Shown here: positions 41,118 through 50,146 of the stretch, piece by piece
How positions within the stretch are numbered: position 1 is the first letter of the stretch
Layout: every line of letters begins with the position of its first letter
IMG/VR virus record: IMGVR_UViG_3300044949_001928
Location: 1 to 64,000 of that record
Direction: 5' to 3' (one strand)
Length of the DNA: 64,000 nucleotides
Source: a virus
Notes under the pieces: generated by a model
Databases searched by the model: none
Seen by the model: the letters and a program-made list of their open reading frames with translations, nothing else
What the model was told of the DNA's origin: nothing
Position numbers and translations under genes: made by a program

Positions 41118-43586
41118 ATGGCAGCTATCACCAGCGCACAAACAGGCCTCGCGTCCGCTACGACGACCTGGGTGGGTGGCGTGGTACCCGGCGAGTTCGA
41201 CACGGTGACCATCGCGACAGGGCACACGGTGACCCTGGACGGCGCCTTCATCTGGGGGAACGACGTGACAGGCGGCCTGGTCGTCAACGGGCGCCTAAGG
41301 GCCAGCCGCGCGGCCAACAGCCTGCTGACGCTCAAGACGACCGTCGCCAACGCCACCACGGGGGAATGGGACTGGGGGGTTGAGGGTGACACCATCCCGG
41401 CATCGGTGACCGCGGGGATCCGGATCAACTACTCCGGGGCGATGGCGAATAACAAATACGACATCCGACTCGGCACCACCAATCGCTTCAATCTCATCGG
41501 GATGCGTGGCGTAAACAAGCGCCGTCACACCAAGACCACAACGGCGGTGGTGGGTGGCACCACCGTCACCTTCACGGTCGAAGATGCGACCGGCTGGGCG
41601 GTTGGCGACTGGCTCATCATCAGCGCCGATACGAACACCGTCAGTGCTCTAGTCGAATCCAAGCAGATCAGCGCAATCAGCGGAAACGATGTCACGGTGG
41701 CGACGGCGTGGACGAACAGTCGCGCTGCCGGGGCCGTGGTCGCGAACGTGTGGAGCAACGTATACGTCGAGCACTTCAATGCGGCGAATTTTGCTACGTT
41801 TTCAATCATCCCGCGCACGGGGATGCCTGCCAATTCGATAGACATAAAGAATGTCAGCTTTCATGGTGGTGGAACAACGCTTGACCAATCTGCTTTCGGG
41901 GTCACAAGCGCGCCCTTCTTCGCCAACTCGACCGCCGTGTTCCGTGATGGCGTGGTCGAGCGGTGCGCGGCGACCAACCTTCGCCGTGACGGAACGCTAC
42001 CGACAATCGCGACGGGTGCCGGGCAAGGCTTCGGAATGGCCTTTAGCGCCATCGAGTTTGAATATCTGGAATGTGTGGCGGCGTTTCGTGCAGGGCCAAA
42101 CTTTGGTTCTTCTTATCGCGCTGCCTCGAACGCAATCGGTGTTGGCTTCCGGCGATGCTGCACCTTGAATATTTCCAACGCGCTCTTGTGCAACTTCTCC
42201 GAGGGCGGGCAGGGCATCCAGATCACCGACATGGTGGTTCGCAACGTCTCGCTTATCTCCAGCGTCACGCCGGGTAATGCAATCACCTGGAACGGCGGCG
42301 ACTTCGATAGATACGACCGCTTCGCCGCTCCCGGTGCGGGCTCCATTATCGTGAACGGTGCCAATTTCGGCACCAACAACTCGGGCTTCATCGGTAACAG
42401 CCTGTCCACGTCGCTTGCGCTACAAACCTGCGTGATAAACAACTCAACCGTCGGGTTGATGCAGTTGTTCAGTTCAATCTTCACGACCGGCCCTGCAAAC
42501 CCGCTGGCCGAGTTCTCGTTCGTCAACAAGAACTCCGATGTGACGGTGCAGGAAATCCAGACGGCTCGCGGGTTCATCGCTCGGGATAACGCCGTCGACA
42601 AGCGAAGCACCTCCTCTATCCGCTTTCAGCCGCAGCGGGCCGGCGTGGCCCATGGCCGCTCCTATTCGCTGGTGGGCGCGGTTGCGGGTCGTCAGGTCAT
42701 GGTGCGAGGCAGCCTGCGATTTGACACCACCTACGGCACGGCCACACCGCCATCGGTCACGCTGTCGGGCCAGGGCAGCACCCCGGCAACTTTTACGGCT
42801 CCGGCCACGGCAAACAGCTGGCACGACTTCGCTCTGACCGTGACGCCCGCGTCCACGGGTGACCTGACTCTCACGGTGAGCGGCACCTCCGTAAACACCA
42901 CGGGCAACTACTACCTGGATGGGGTTATTATTGCACCTTTTGTGGTGGCAGCACGACACTACGGCTACCTGTACAATAATGCTGTATTTCAAACAGTCGA
43001 TCCCGTTATAAGTGTCAGCAATGAGGCTGCAGTCGCGGCCTACACCGGTATCAGCATCAACCACGCTACGGATACGATCACGCTGACCGTCAGTCGCACC
43101 ATCGCGCAGCTCTATGACTACCTCCGCTATGACCTGGGCCTAACCGCAAACCTGGCCGAGCCGGACTACGTGGGTGGCACCCTGGCATCGCTGAGCATCG
43201 GGGCCTACAGCCTCGTCATCAACGGCTGCACCCTCACCAGTGGCGGATCGCTGACCACTACGGGCACGATCACCCTGACCAACGGCGGGGCCTTCGTCGG
43301 CGCCAGAACTGACAGCACGGGCACGGTCACATCGGCCACACTGACCGTGACGAACCTGGTGCCGGGGTCACTGGTGCGCATTCGCCGCACTGACACGCAG
43401 GCCGTTCTCGCGAGGACAACCGTAGCCGGTACTACGTTCACTTACAACTACAGCCACACAGTTAATGTGCCTATTGATGTAAGTGTGCGCAAATCCACCG
43501 GACTACCGGCCTACCAGGAGTGGTTTAACACAGCCACTCTCCTGGCCGGCGGTGTATCGCTAACCGCTAACCAAGTACTCGACTGA
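41118..43586 (+). CDS. Tail spike/fibre with G8-like N-terminus and beta-helix
   Basis: An 822-residue protein. The first 60 residues (WVGGVVPGEFDTVTIATGHT, VNGRLRASR) match the G8-domain pattern of surface beta-helix proteins. The middle (about 180-500) has repeated short beta-turns typical of a parallel beta-helix. Two small beta-sandwich modules end it. Such proteins bind or cut surface glycans. No catalytic residues can be assigned by eye. Confidence 0.6.
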   Translation: MAAITSAQTGLASATTTWVGGVVPGEFDTVTIATGHTVTLDGAFIWGNDVTGGLVVNGRLRASRAANSLLTLKTTVANATTGEWDWGVEGDTIPASVTAGIRINYSGAMANNKYDIRLGTTNRFNLIGMRGVNKRRHTKTTTAVVGGTTVTFTVEDATGWAVGDWLIISADTNTVSALVESKQISAISGNDVTVATAWTNSRAAGAVVANVWSNVYVEHFNAANFATFSIIPRTGMPANSIDIKNVSFHGGGTTLDQSAFGVTSAPFFANSTAVFRDGVVERCAATNLRRDGTLPTIATGAGQGFGMAFSAIEFEYLECVAAFRAGPNFGSSYRAASNAIGVGFRRCCTLNISNALLCNFSEGGQGIQITDMVVRNVSLISSVTPGNAITWNGGDFDRYDRFAAPGAGSIIVNGANFGTNNSGFIGNSLSTSLALQTCVINNSTVGLMQLFSSIFTTGPANPLAEFSFVNKNSDVTVQEIQTARGFIARDNAVDKRSTSSIRFQPQRAGVAHGRSYSLVGAVAGRQVMVRGSLRFDTTYGTATPPSVTLSGQGSTPATFTAPATANSWHDFALTVTPASTGDLTLTVSGTSVNTTGNYYLDGVIIAPFVVAARHYGYLYNNAVFQTVDPVISVSNEAAVAAYTGISINHATDTITLTVSRTIAQLYDYLRYDLGLTANLAEPDYVGGTLASLSIGAYSLVINGCTLTSGGSLTTTGTITLTNGGAFVGARTDSTGTVTSATLTVTNLVPGSLVRIRRTDTQAVLARTTVAGTTFTYNYSHTVNVPIDVSVRKSTGLPAYQEWFNTATLLAGGVSLTANQVLD

Positions 43587-43597
43587 GGACTCTCATC

Positions 43598-45040
43598 ATG
43601 CCAATCGGGAACGATTTCTCTGTCAATCCAAACGGTGACATCCGCAGGCAGGCGGGCGCATCTGGCACTATTTACACCACACTGGAACTGCACGCCTGGC
43701 TGCAGGATCTGGCGGATGATGAACAGTTTTCTGGCGACGATGAACTTGATTGTTTCTCGCCCAACCCCAGCAAGCTAGACGGGCCTCGCGATGCGGCGGT
43801 CGCGTCCAGATTGAACCTGCTAAGCGAAGGATCGATAGCATTCAACCTGGATGCAGCTGCAGCTCAGTTCATAAACTTTGGGTCGATCAAGCAGCAAAGC
43901 GGAGCGGTTCAGTACTCGGGCCTCAAGACCATCGGCGGAATCGTCGCGGCTTCGCCCGTTTATGTCGTACAGAATGGCAATAAAATTACGAAATTCTGGA
44001 ACAATGGGCATATTCAGATCCTCGTCCAAGTTCGCAGCGGCGGCAACCTTATCGATTCCGGGAACGTAACCGCCTTCTCCCGTAAGTGGGGGCAAACCTA
44101 CAGCCACTTCGATGTAAACCTTTCGGCTGGTGGCGAGTCGAACGCGGCGCTTTCAACTCAAATCGACTCAAGCATCGCACTGACCGAGGCCCAAGCGGCG
44201 GCGCTATCGAGCAAAGTTACGGTCACATTTGGTGACACAACGCTCGACCTTGGCAACGACAACGGCTCGCGCAGTTACAAGGGTACCATTGCCTTGTCCG
44301 GTAACTGCACCTTACAGGAAGCCTACCAGTATCTGCAGTACATCACCCGCGAAGGATCCACTACCACGCTGAACGGTGTGCCGGGCTGGCGCTACCGCGT
44401 GCTTAATTCCACCTATCCCGAAATTCCAGCGGCACCGTTTGGCGCTTTCGCTGGTGGCACGTTCTTCGTTGCTCGTGGCTGGGCGCTGACCGGAGTGCTT
44501 GCCGCGGAAGCGCGGCAGTATCAACTGATCGATCACGATGGCGTTACCCAGGTCCCGCCCACGCTGGCAACTATCACCATTGGCAACCTGGTGGCAGGCG
44601 ATCGTGTTCTTTGCGTTCGCAGCACCGAAGGCGGCGCCCTACTCATTGATGAATACACTCCTGTGCCAGCGGCCAGCGGTGCCACATCGCTACAGGTTGC
44701 AGAACCCATCAAAGGCGATACGCCCACCAGTGGGGTCATTCGCATTAAGAAGCGGCGCTACACTTATACAGCATATTCCGCTAGCACAAAAACCTTTAAC
44801 GGACTTTCACCGGTTCTGGCGTCTGCAATCGTTGCCACTGATGATGTGTTTGTTCCGCTCATTGATCGCGCGGCAACCGCAACCAGCGAGAGTGTAACTT
44901 TCCCTTATGCGAGCAATTTTAGCGCAAGGGTTGACGTACGGAATGGATCCGGGATTTTGCCTATCATTCCGTTCGCCACTATCCTGTCTGTAAATCCCAT
45001 AGGCGGAAGCGTAAATGCAATTCGCCAATATGATGTGTAA
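43598..45040 (+). CDS. Fibre-like virion protein
   Basis: A 480-residue protein with a GAGG Shine-Dalgarno. Starts MPIGNDFSVNPNGDIRRQAG, then TLELHAWLQDLADDEQFSGD, a layout I recall from long virion proteins of several environmental phages. Beta-rich throughout. Probably a tail or head fibre; role not shown. Confidence 0.55.
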   Translation: MPIGNDFSVNPNGDIRRQAGASGTIYTTLELHAWLQDLADDEQFSGDDELDCFSPNPSKLDGPRDAAVASRLNLLSEGSIAFNLDAAAAQFINFGSIKQQSGAVQYSGLKTIGGIVAASPVYVVQNGNKITKFWNNGHIQILVQVRSGGNLIDSGNVTAFSRKWGQTYSHFDVNLSAGGESNAALSTQIDSSIALTEAQAAALSSKVTVTFGDTTLDLGNDNGSRSYKGTIALSGNCTLQEAYQYLQYITREGSTTTLNGVPGWRYRVLNSTYPEIPAAPFGAFAGGTFFVARGWALTGVLAAEARQYQLIDHDGVTQVPPTLATITIGNLVAGDRVLCVRSTEGGALLIDEYTPVPAASGATSLQVAEPIKGDTPTSGVIRIKKRRYTYTAYSASTKTFNGLSPVLASAIVATDDVFVPLIDRAATATSESVTFPYASNFSARVDVRNGSGILPIIPFATILSVNPIGGSVNAIRQYDV

Positions 45041-45042
45041 AG

Positions 45043-45555
45043 ATGTCTTACTACGCGGTTCCTTTCACTTTTAACTTTCAGGCCTCGAAGATCGATATTG
45101 ACCTTGGAGCGACTGACGTAGATTGCCAAGACCTCTATGATGCCTGTAAACTTGCGCAGGCAAGCGAGGAAGGGATCCTCTATGACCCAATCGCAGTCGG
45201 CTCCGGCCTCTCGGTCCTCGGCCCCGGTGTCCAGGTCGGTCTCACCGTCAAGCTACTGGGGAACTGGCAACTTCAATTCCCACCCGGCGACTACAACGTC
45301 GGAAGGGTTGCCGGAGGAAACCTTGTCGGAGGCCCCGGAGACGACCCCATCGCCTACACCCCAGGAGTCCAGATCCTCCTGATCCAGTCGGCTGCATCGA
45401 CCGTAGTGGTCACTGGTGGGTCATCGCTGACGCCACAGGAGTCCGCAAGGCTGATGGCGCTTGACACGAATGCGGTCAGGGCGGATCTTGCCGTCGTCAA
45501 CCGGGGCGTACAAAACGCGTCGCTGCTGATCCCGCACGGGGAGAATCTTCCCTGA
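45043..45555 (+). CDS. Virion-region protein, unknown (170 aa)
   Basis: A 170-residue protein (YYAVPFTFNFQASKIDID, DLYDACKLAQASEEGI). The pairing with the preceding gene suggests that the two belong together in the particle. No family is recognised. Confidence 0.5.
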   Translation: MSYYAVPFTFNFQASKIDIDLGATDVDCQDLYDACKLAQASEEGILYDPIAVGSGLSVLGPGVQVGLTVKLLGNWQLQFPPGDYNVGRVAGGNLVGGPGDDPIAYTPGVQILLIQSAASTVVVTGGSSLTPQESARLMALDTNAVRADLAVVNRGVQNASLLIPHGENLP

Positions 45556-45561
45556 TGACGC

Positions 45562-45573
45562 GGAAACCTTGAG
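45562..45573 (+). promoter_or_regulatory. Start-associated sequence 17 (GGAAACCTTGAG)
   Basis: One base before ATG 45575; second copy with atypical spacing, and with an extra T. Confidence 0.6.
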
Positions 45574-45574
45574 C

Positions 45575-45934
45575 ATGAGCGCCCTCACCCCCGACTACCG
45601 CTACGAACTCGACCGGGTAGTGCGCGTCATCGACGGCGACACCATTGAGGTGGTCGTGGGCCGAGACGTGGGCTTCCGCTGCCGCCCCACCTGGCAGATC
45701 CGGGTACGGCTGGAGGGGGGCGATACCCCGGAAGTCCGCGGTGGCACGCCAGCGGACCAGGTGCGGGCCCACCAGGCCAGGGAATTAGCGGCGGCGTGGC
45801 TTGCGAGGGGGGCGGCGATCGTGGCCACCAGCGGGCGGACAACCTTCGAGCGGTGGCTCGCGACGATCACCCGCGGAGAGGAATCCCTGGCGGACGCGCT
45901 CGTGCTCGCCGGGCTGGCGCGGAGGGTGGGATGA
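45575..45934 (+). CDS. Staphylococcal-nuclease-like (SNc) protein
   Basis: A 119-residue protein. It has DRVVRVIDGDTIEVVV, RVRLEGGDTPEVRGG, then AAAWLARG and TFERWLATITRGEESLADAL, the order of the thermonuclease fold including the IDGDT and R-x-x-G-x-D-TPE motifs. It could be a secreted or virion-borne nuclease; there is no signal peptide. A TTG at 45569 is an alternative start. Confidence 0.75.
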   Translation: MSALTPDYRYELDRVVRVIDGDTIEVVVGRDVGFRCRPTWQIRVRLEGGDTPEVRGGTPADQVRAHQARELAAAWLARGAAIVATSGRTTFERWLATITRGEESLADALVLAGLARRVG

Positions 45935-46380
45935 GCGGCGAGATTGCGCGGCCGTCACAGCAGCAGCCACCCCAGGACCTCAACTACGCCATCGGCCTCC
46001 TGGTGGGAACGGTTGATTCCCTGACGAAAGCGGTAGGGAAGCAGGAGGAAAGCCTCCACGCTGCCATCAAGCGATGTGAAGGTCAATCCGCCGCATACCT
46101 GAAAAGGCTAGAGGAGATGGAGCGTCGCTTCTATACGTTAGAAAGCAACCTGGTAACAAGGGAAGACTTCAAAGACTTATCCGATACCGTGCAAAAACTT
46201 AGCGAATCATCCGCAAGGCGTGAGGGCGGAACAAGTTTCTTGGGAGTTGTTTCCGATAAGGCTGCTACCTGGCTGACTCTGATTATCGCAGGGGCGGCGC
46301 TGGTGGTTTCGCTCACCTCACGCGAGGCCCCGGCGCCAAAGGACCTTCCGGAGCAACCGGAGCGGATCGGCCAACAGTGA
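45931..46380 (+). CDS. Coiled-coil protein with C-terminal membrane anchor
   Basis: A 149-residue protein. A helical, coiled-coil body (QEESLHAAIKRCEGQSAAYL, LEEMERRFYTLESNL) leads to one transmembrane segment near residue 120 (ATWLTLIIAGAALVVSL) and an acidic tail. This layout is found in holin-like and spanin-like proteins, but the lysin lies 16 kb away, so its role is open. It overlaps the nuclease gene by ATGA. Confidence 0.6.
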   Translation: MSGEIARPSQQQPPQDLNYAIGLLVGTVDSLTKAVGKQEESLHAAIKRCEGQSAAYLKRLEEMERRFYTLESNLVTREDFKDLSDTVQKLSESSARREGGTSFLGVVSDKAATWLTLIIAGAALVVSLTSREAPAPKDLPEQPERIGQQ

Positions 46381-46597
46381 AAAATGCTGGCGATGCCCGG
46401 CGAACCGAGCACCGCTGCCACACGCGCGACGGATCGAGCATGACGCCGTGGGAACCACCCCGCGGCGTTCACCAACCGTAGCAGATCCAGAGCGGAGAGA
46501 AGCCCCTGGGCCGCGTGGATTCCAGGGGCAGAACCCACCATCCTCAGTAGGCCGGGGTTCGGCAAGCCGCGCGAACAGTGCGAATCCGGAACGGGTC

Positions 46598-46620
46598 TGC
46601 TACGATTGCGGAGCCACACC
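46598..46620 (+). promoter_or_regulatory. Early promoter with GCCACAC leader
   Basis: TGCTACGAT at 46598-46606 and GCCACACC at 46613-46620, 14 nt before ATG 46634. The 250-bp gap 46381-46633 upstream holds an 8-bp inverted repeat (GCCCCTGG/CCAGGGGC, around 46504-46531) and no supported gene. Confidence 0.6.
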
Positions 46621-46633
46621 ACGAGAGCACCCC

Positions 46634-46777
46634 ATGCCCTACTGGGATCCCGAGGACGACCTCCACCCGCACGACTACGAGGACTACGAGCCGGGCGAGG
46701 ACGACCGCGACGACTACGAAGGCGCCGAAGCCCTGACCGCAGCCGAGCGAAACCCCTCCATGCTGCGGGGGGTGTGA
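46634..46777 (+). CDS. Small acidic protein (47 aa)
   Basis: Asp/Glu/Tyr-rich (WDPEDDLHPHDYEDYEPGED). First gene after the early promoter, coupled to the Gp157-like gene by TGATG. Small acidic early proteins may mimic DNA or bind host proteins; nothing specific can be claimed. Confidence 0.6.
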   Translation: MPYWDPEDDLHPHDYEDYEPGEDDRDDYEGAEALTAAERNPSMLRGV

Positions 46778-47391
46778 TGAGTGGCGGGACGCTGTTCGCT
46801 CTCACGGGCGAAGGTCTCGCCCTGCAGCGGCAGATCGACAAAGAAGCCCAGCGCCTGTTCTCTGACGATCCGGCGGAGGTGGCGGAAGCCACTTCAGCCC
46901 TAGAAGCCCTGATCACCGCGGAAGCGAAGAACCGCAGCGCGCTGGAAGCCAAGGCAGATGCCTGGTGCTGGGTGATCGACGGCCTACGGGCCCGAGCCGC
47001 CGCGCAGAAAGAGCACGGCAAGCGGCTGGCCTCCCTGGCAAAGGAGGCCGAGCAGCGGGCCGATGCCCTGCAGGATCGCCTCGTGGCGGCCCTATTGCGG
47101 GTTCGCCCCGATGAGACCTCGTTCACCCTGCCCGAGCACAAGCTCACCAGCAGGAGGAGCACGGCGGTGGAGGTGGATCCGGATTTAGATCTGGGAGATC
47201 TTCCCGCAGGGCTCTACCGGATGAAGATCGAGCCGGACAAGGACGCTGTCAAAAAGCGGATCCAGGCCGCTATCGCCGCGGCCACCGCCGGCCTAGAGGG
47301 CGAAGAAGCCGCCATCGCCGCCGCCACTGCCGCCGTGACCGCCATTCCTGGGATTTCCCTGGTAGAACGGCGAAGCTGGGCAATCGGCTGA
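46777..47391 (+). CDS. Siphovirus Gp157-like protein
   Basis: A 204-residue protein matching the Gp157 family layout: LFALTGEGLALQRQI at the start, a helical ALEALITAEAKNRSALEAKA region, RLASLAKEAEQRADALQDRL, then TLPEHKLTSRRSTAVEV and a C-terminal LVERRSWAIG strand. The family is common in early or recombination operons of siphoviruses; its function is not settled. Confidence 0.7.
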   Translation: MSGGTLFALTGEGLALQRQIDKEAQRLFSDDPAEVAEATSALEALITAEAKNRSALEAKADAWCWVIDGLRARAAAQKEHGKRLASLAKEAEQRADALQDRLVAALLRVRPDETSFTLPEHKLTSRRSTAVEVDPDLDLGDLPAGLYRMKIEPDKDAVKKRIQAAIAAATAGLEGEEAAIAAATAAVTAIPGISLVERRSWAIG

Positions 47392-47422
47392 TCCCCTACC
47401 CCCACCAGGTACCCGCCATGCT

Positions 47423-47460
47423 CTGACCCGCTGCGCCTCGCCGGGGGGCAAAACCCGGTG
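47423..47460 (+). repeat. 38-bp intergenic hairpin repeat, copy 1
   Basis: Near-identical (34/38) to 47889-47926. Begins with CTGACCCGCTGCGCC and folds as CGCCGGG with CCCGGTG (one G-T pair). Confidence 0.6.
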
Positions 47461-47490
47461 CATCACTCACATTTCACCCCATTGCATTCC

Positions 47491-47892
47491 GTGAACAGCA
47501 AACACCTCGCGGCCTCTTGGCTCTTTTTCATCGCTGGTAGCGCCGCAGCGCTTGCCTTCGTTATCTGGCTCATTCCACAACTTGGCATTTACTACGCCAC
47601 TAGCAACGGCAAGGCGGCTTTAATGGAAGCTGAATCCACCAGGCAGGTCCGCGTTCTTGAATCCAGGGCCAAAAAGGACGCCGCCACTTATGAGGCAGAT
47701 GCCGAAATTGAACGAGCTAAAGGCGTTGCTCAAGCCAACAAAATTATCGGTGATAGCCTGAAAGATAACCCTCGCTATCTGCAGTATCTCTACATCACGG
47801 GACTGCAAGAGGGATCTGAGAAAGGCAACCGCACCATCTACGTCCCCACTGAGGGCGGGATGCCTGTTCCTACCTTGGACATTGAACGCTGA
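47491..47892 (+). CDS. SPFH-like C-terminal fragment with membrane anchor
   Basis: About 133 residues from GTG 47491, chosen over GTG 47458 because the latter lies in the hairpin repeat. One transmembrane helix near residue 18 (FFIAGSAAALAFVIWLI), then a charged helix (AESTRQVRVLESRAKKDAAT), then the C-terminal pattern of prohibitin/stomatin-type proteins (GVAQANKIIGDSL, YLQYLYITGL, TIYVPTEGG). Similar short forms occur in other phages. Role unknown. Confidence 0.6.
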   Translation: MNSKHLAASWLFFIAGSAAALAFVIWLIPQLGIYYATSNGKAALMEAESTRQVRVLESRAKKDAATYEADAEIERAKGVAQANKIIGDSLKDNPRYLQYLYITGLQEGSEKGNRTIYVPTEGGMPVPTLDIER

Positions 47893-47926
47893 CCCGCTGC
47901 GCCTCGCCGGGGACCGAAACCCGGCG
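47889..47926 (+). repeat. 38-bp intergenic hairpin repeat, copy 2
   Basis: Includes the TGA stop of the SPFH-like gene and folds as a perfect CGCCGGG/CCCGGCG stem. The base change relative to copy 1 preserves pairing. Confidence 0.6.
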
Positions 47927-47961
47927 ATTTCGCCGCCGCTCGCCCGTATCCCCCATCCACC

Positions 47962-48339
47962 ATGCCAGCCACTCCAATCAACCGCCCGCAATCAAGCAAG
48001 GCGCTCGCTTACATGCACGATATCCTTGACGCCGCTCACGACATCATCCCCCGCGAGGCCCGGCTTCCCGCCGCGGGGGAAAGGAACGGCCGGCAGGTTC
48101 TCATCCTGGAGGCCCTTCTCCGTGCTGCCGCCGCAACCGCTCGCGGCATCGCCGACAACACGCAGGAGGACCGCTCCCCCCTGGTGGGCAGCGTGGCCAG
48201 TCCCTTGCTGAGGCTCACGGGCGTCATCACCACCGCCATTACCGATGCCACCAACCCACAGCACGGCAACACATGGGGAGCTCCGGCCAGCACCCAGGGC
48301 CTCGGCATGCCGTCGATGAGCGGGGAGGAGCTGGTGTGA
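47962..48339 (+). CDS. Hypothetical protein (125 aa)
   Basis: ATG 47962 with CATCCACC leader, 35 nt after the second hairpin repeat. Helical (ALAYMHDILDAAHDIIPREA, LILEALLRAAAATARGI). No family is recognised. Confidence 0.55.
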   Translation: MPATPINRPQSSKALAYMHDILDAAHDIIPREARLPAAGERNGRQVLILEALLRAAAATARGIADNTQEDRSPLVGSVASPLLRLTGVITTAITDATNPQHGNTWGAPASTQGLGMPSMSGEELV

Positions 48340-48340
48340 G

Positions 48341-48487
48341 ATGATGTGCATTATCACCTACCCAAATAGGTATGGGCTCACCACAATGGAGTGGATCGCC
48401 CCGGCAGGGTGGACACTGCAACAGGTCTCGGACGCCTTCCGTAGACAGCACCAAGTGCAACCGCTGCACATCACCATCATCCCCTAA
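48341..48487 (+). CDS. Very small protein, unknown (48 aa)
   Basis: ATG 48341 follows GGGGAGGAG. Sequence pattern alpha/beta (CIITYPNRYGLTTMEWIAPA, PLHITIIP). A terminator follows its stop within 10 nt. The good Shine-Dalgarno and placement support it. Confidence 0.6.
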   Translation: MMCIITYPNRYGLTTMEWIAPAGWTLQQVSDAFRRQHQVQPLHITIIP

Positions 48488-48493
48488 CCTATC

Positions 48494-48522
48494 GCCACGG
48501 TCGCTATCGGCCGTGGCTTTTT
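48494..48522 (+). terminator. Rho-independent terminator before thyX
   Basis: GCCACGG (48494-48500) pairs with CCGTGGC (48511-48517), followed by five T. Confidence 0.85.
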
Positions 48523-48546
48523 ACCATGACAGCACATTCTCCCACC

Positions 48547-49278
48547 ATGCCAATTGACCCACGCTTCCGGGTGGAACTCATCACAGCCACGCCAAACCCG
48601 CAGCAGGTTGTTTATGCAGCCATGCACCAGGACTACAGCGAGGGCTTTGTCGCCGACGATCGAGGCGACTGGCCCGATGAGAAGACAGCCGGTGAGATCT
48701 GCATCAAACGCCTGCTGGCCGGCGAACGGGGCCACTACGGGCCACTAGAGCACGCCCAGATCGTGCTAAATGTGGGCTGGTTTCCCCATTCGGTGATGCA
48801 ACAGGCCCGCACCCACAGGGTGGGGGTTTCGTTTGACGTGCAGTCGATGCGTTACACGGGTGAGCGTATCTGCCGCGCTGCGATGGGGCAGATCGACATA
48901 GAGGAGGTGTTTTACTTGCGGCCGGTTGGCGACTACAGCGACCGCCAGGGCAAAAAATACCACTACGGCCAGAACCAGCGGGGGATCGATCGGGAGCTTT
49001 GCCGCAACGCCGCCGAGCGCTACCGCGACCTGCTGGCCTCCGGCTTCGCCGAAGAGCACGCCCGCGGGATTCTCCCTTTCGACTACCGGCAACATTTCGT
49101 GGTGAGCTTCACCCTGCGAGCCCTGCTGCACTTCCTCGACCTGCGGGCCAAGCTCGATGCACAGCAGGAGATCCGCTGGCTGTGTGAGCTGATCTGGCCC
49201 CACCTGCAGGGATGGGCGCCAGAGATTGCCGCCTGGTACGAGAAAAGCCGCCTACACCGGGCCCGGCTGGCGCCGTAG
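48547..49278 (+). CDS. thyX: FAD-dependent thymidylate synthase
   Basis: A 243-residue enzyme. The ThyX signature is present as RTHRVGVSFDVQSMRY near residue 85, close to RHRxxSxNxxSxRY. Other family features are HYGPLEHAQI and FRQH-type residues near 170 (FDYRQHFVVSFTLRALLHFL). It makes dTMP from dUMP with folate, FAD and NADPH. ATG 48547 is preferred over ATG 48526 for its CCCACC leader; the earlier ATG lies directly after the terminator. With Dcd and Tmk it forms a thymidylate route. Confidence 0.93.
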   Translation: MPIDPRFRVELITATPNPQQVVYAAMHQDYSEGFVADDRGDWPDEKTAGEICIKRLLAGERGHYGPLEHAQIVLNVGWFPHSVMQQARTHRVGVSFDVQSMRYTGERICRAAMGQIDIEEVFYLRPVGDYSDRQGKKYHYGQNQRGIDRELCRNAAERYRDLLASGFAEEHARGILPFDYRQHFVVSFTLRALLHFLDLRAKLDAQQEIRWLCELIWPHLQGWAPEIAAWYEKSRLHRARLAP

Positions 49279-49506
49279 GGCGATGCGCGGCTCGTGCGCG
49301 TAGGCGCGGGCCAGCTCCCTCAGCCGCCGATGCTCGGGGCGATCTGGTGGGATGTACGCCTCACAGAACAGCGCGATGATCGGCGGCGGCAGGTTGCTGC
49401 TTCCCTCCCCTGCCGGCGCGGTTCGTCGCTGGCAGTCCTGGCACTCCTCCAGCCAGTCATCAGGGCCGTCACCCCATCCGGGGCAGTGGGCGATGGGGTC
49501 AACCAC
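49252..49506 (-). CDS. Small cysteine-containing protein, unknown
   Basis: About 84 residues from GTG 49506. It has a putative zinc site (HCPGWGDGPDDWLEECQDCQ). Overlaps the upstream gene by 8 nt and the 3' end of thyX by 27 nt on the other strand. It is the last gene of the long leftward array. Confidence 0.5.
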   Translation of the reverse strand: MVDPIAHCPGWGDGPDDWLEECQDCQRRTAPAGEGSSNLPPPIIALFCEAYIPPDRPEHRRLRELARAYAHEPRIALRRQPGPV

Positions 49507-50122
49507 GTTGACCCTCCAGCTCGGCTGCGATGGCGCGGAGCTTGCGCTTGAAGTTGGCGACTCCCAGTCCGTACCAGCGTTGCTGTTGCCCGGGAACATG
49601 GGTGATGCTCAGCGGCACGTCTATCTCATCCGCAACAGCACGCAAGGCGGCGGCCAAGCAGGCAGGATCGCCTAGCATCCGCTGCCCGCGTTCGCTACTC
49701 AGCCAGGCATCCACCACCGCCCGAGCGGCAGGGCTCAGCGGCGGGTGGCTGGTGTCGGTAATCACTCCCCCCGCATCTGCCTTGGCGGCTTCCGTGGTGA
49801 GCATGGCGCGGATTGCCTGGCGTTGCTCCCACGCTTTTTCCATCACCCGCCACAGCGGCTCAGCGGATGCAGTGGTCGGGTCCGCTTCCACCGCGGGGGA
49901 TTCCACCACGGGGGGCGTCGGCAGGTCGCGAGGGGCCCTCTGGGCGCGATCGGCGGCGATGGCGCGGGCTTGCGCCCATCCCAGCTGCTCGTCGAGACCC
50001 AGGTTGTCCCAATGATTAAGCTCTACATCCGCCTGCGCGTTCCACTGTTCTCTCAGTTCGTCTTCTGAAAACGGCGCGGGTGGGATGTCGTCGCTGGTTA
50101 GTCCGTGGTGGTTGGTGCTCAT
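49499..50122 (-). CDS. Early modular protein with WNAQAD and LWRVME segments
   Basis: A 207-residue helical protein. Segment EDELREQWNAQADVELNHWD, then EQLGWAQARAIAADRAQ, recurs in the protein at 54227. Segment PLWRVMEKAWEQRQAIRAML recurs at 51154. So this gene combines two modules that occur separately elsewhere in the array. Start preceded by the ACC-rich leader. Function unknown. Confidence 0.55.
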   Translation of the reverse strand: MSTNHHGLTSDDIPPAPFSEDELREQWNAQADVELNHWDNLGLDEQLGWAQARAIAADRAQRAPRDLPTPPVVESPAVEADPTTASAEPLWRVMEKAWEQRQAIRAMLTTEAAKADAGGVITDTSHPPLSPAARAVVDAWLSSERGQRMLGDPACLAAALRAVADEIDVPLSITHVPGQQQRWYGLGVANFKRKLRAIAAELEGQRG

Positions 50123-50146
50123 GGTTCGGCGGTGGTGGTGGGTGGT

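Noticed and set aside
45316-45327. GGAAACCTTG inside a coding region
   Set aside because: Falls in codons GGA AAC CTT of a structural gene with no start after it; taken as chance.
46131-47162. Long minus-strand frame (343 codons)
   Set aside because: Antisense to the Gp157-like gene, rich in Arg/Ser/Ala, no domain, no start signal; a shadow of GC-rich codon use.
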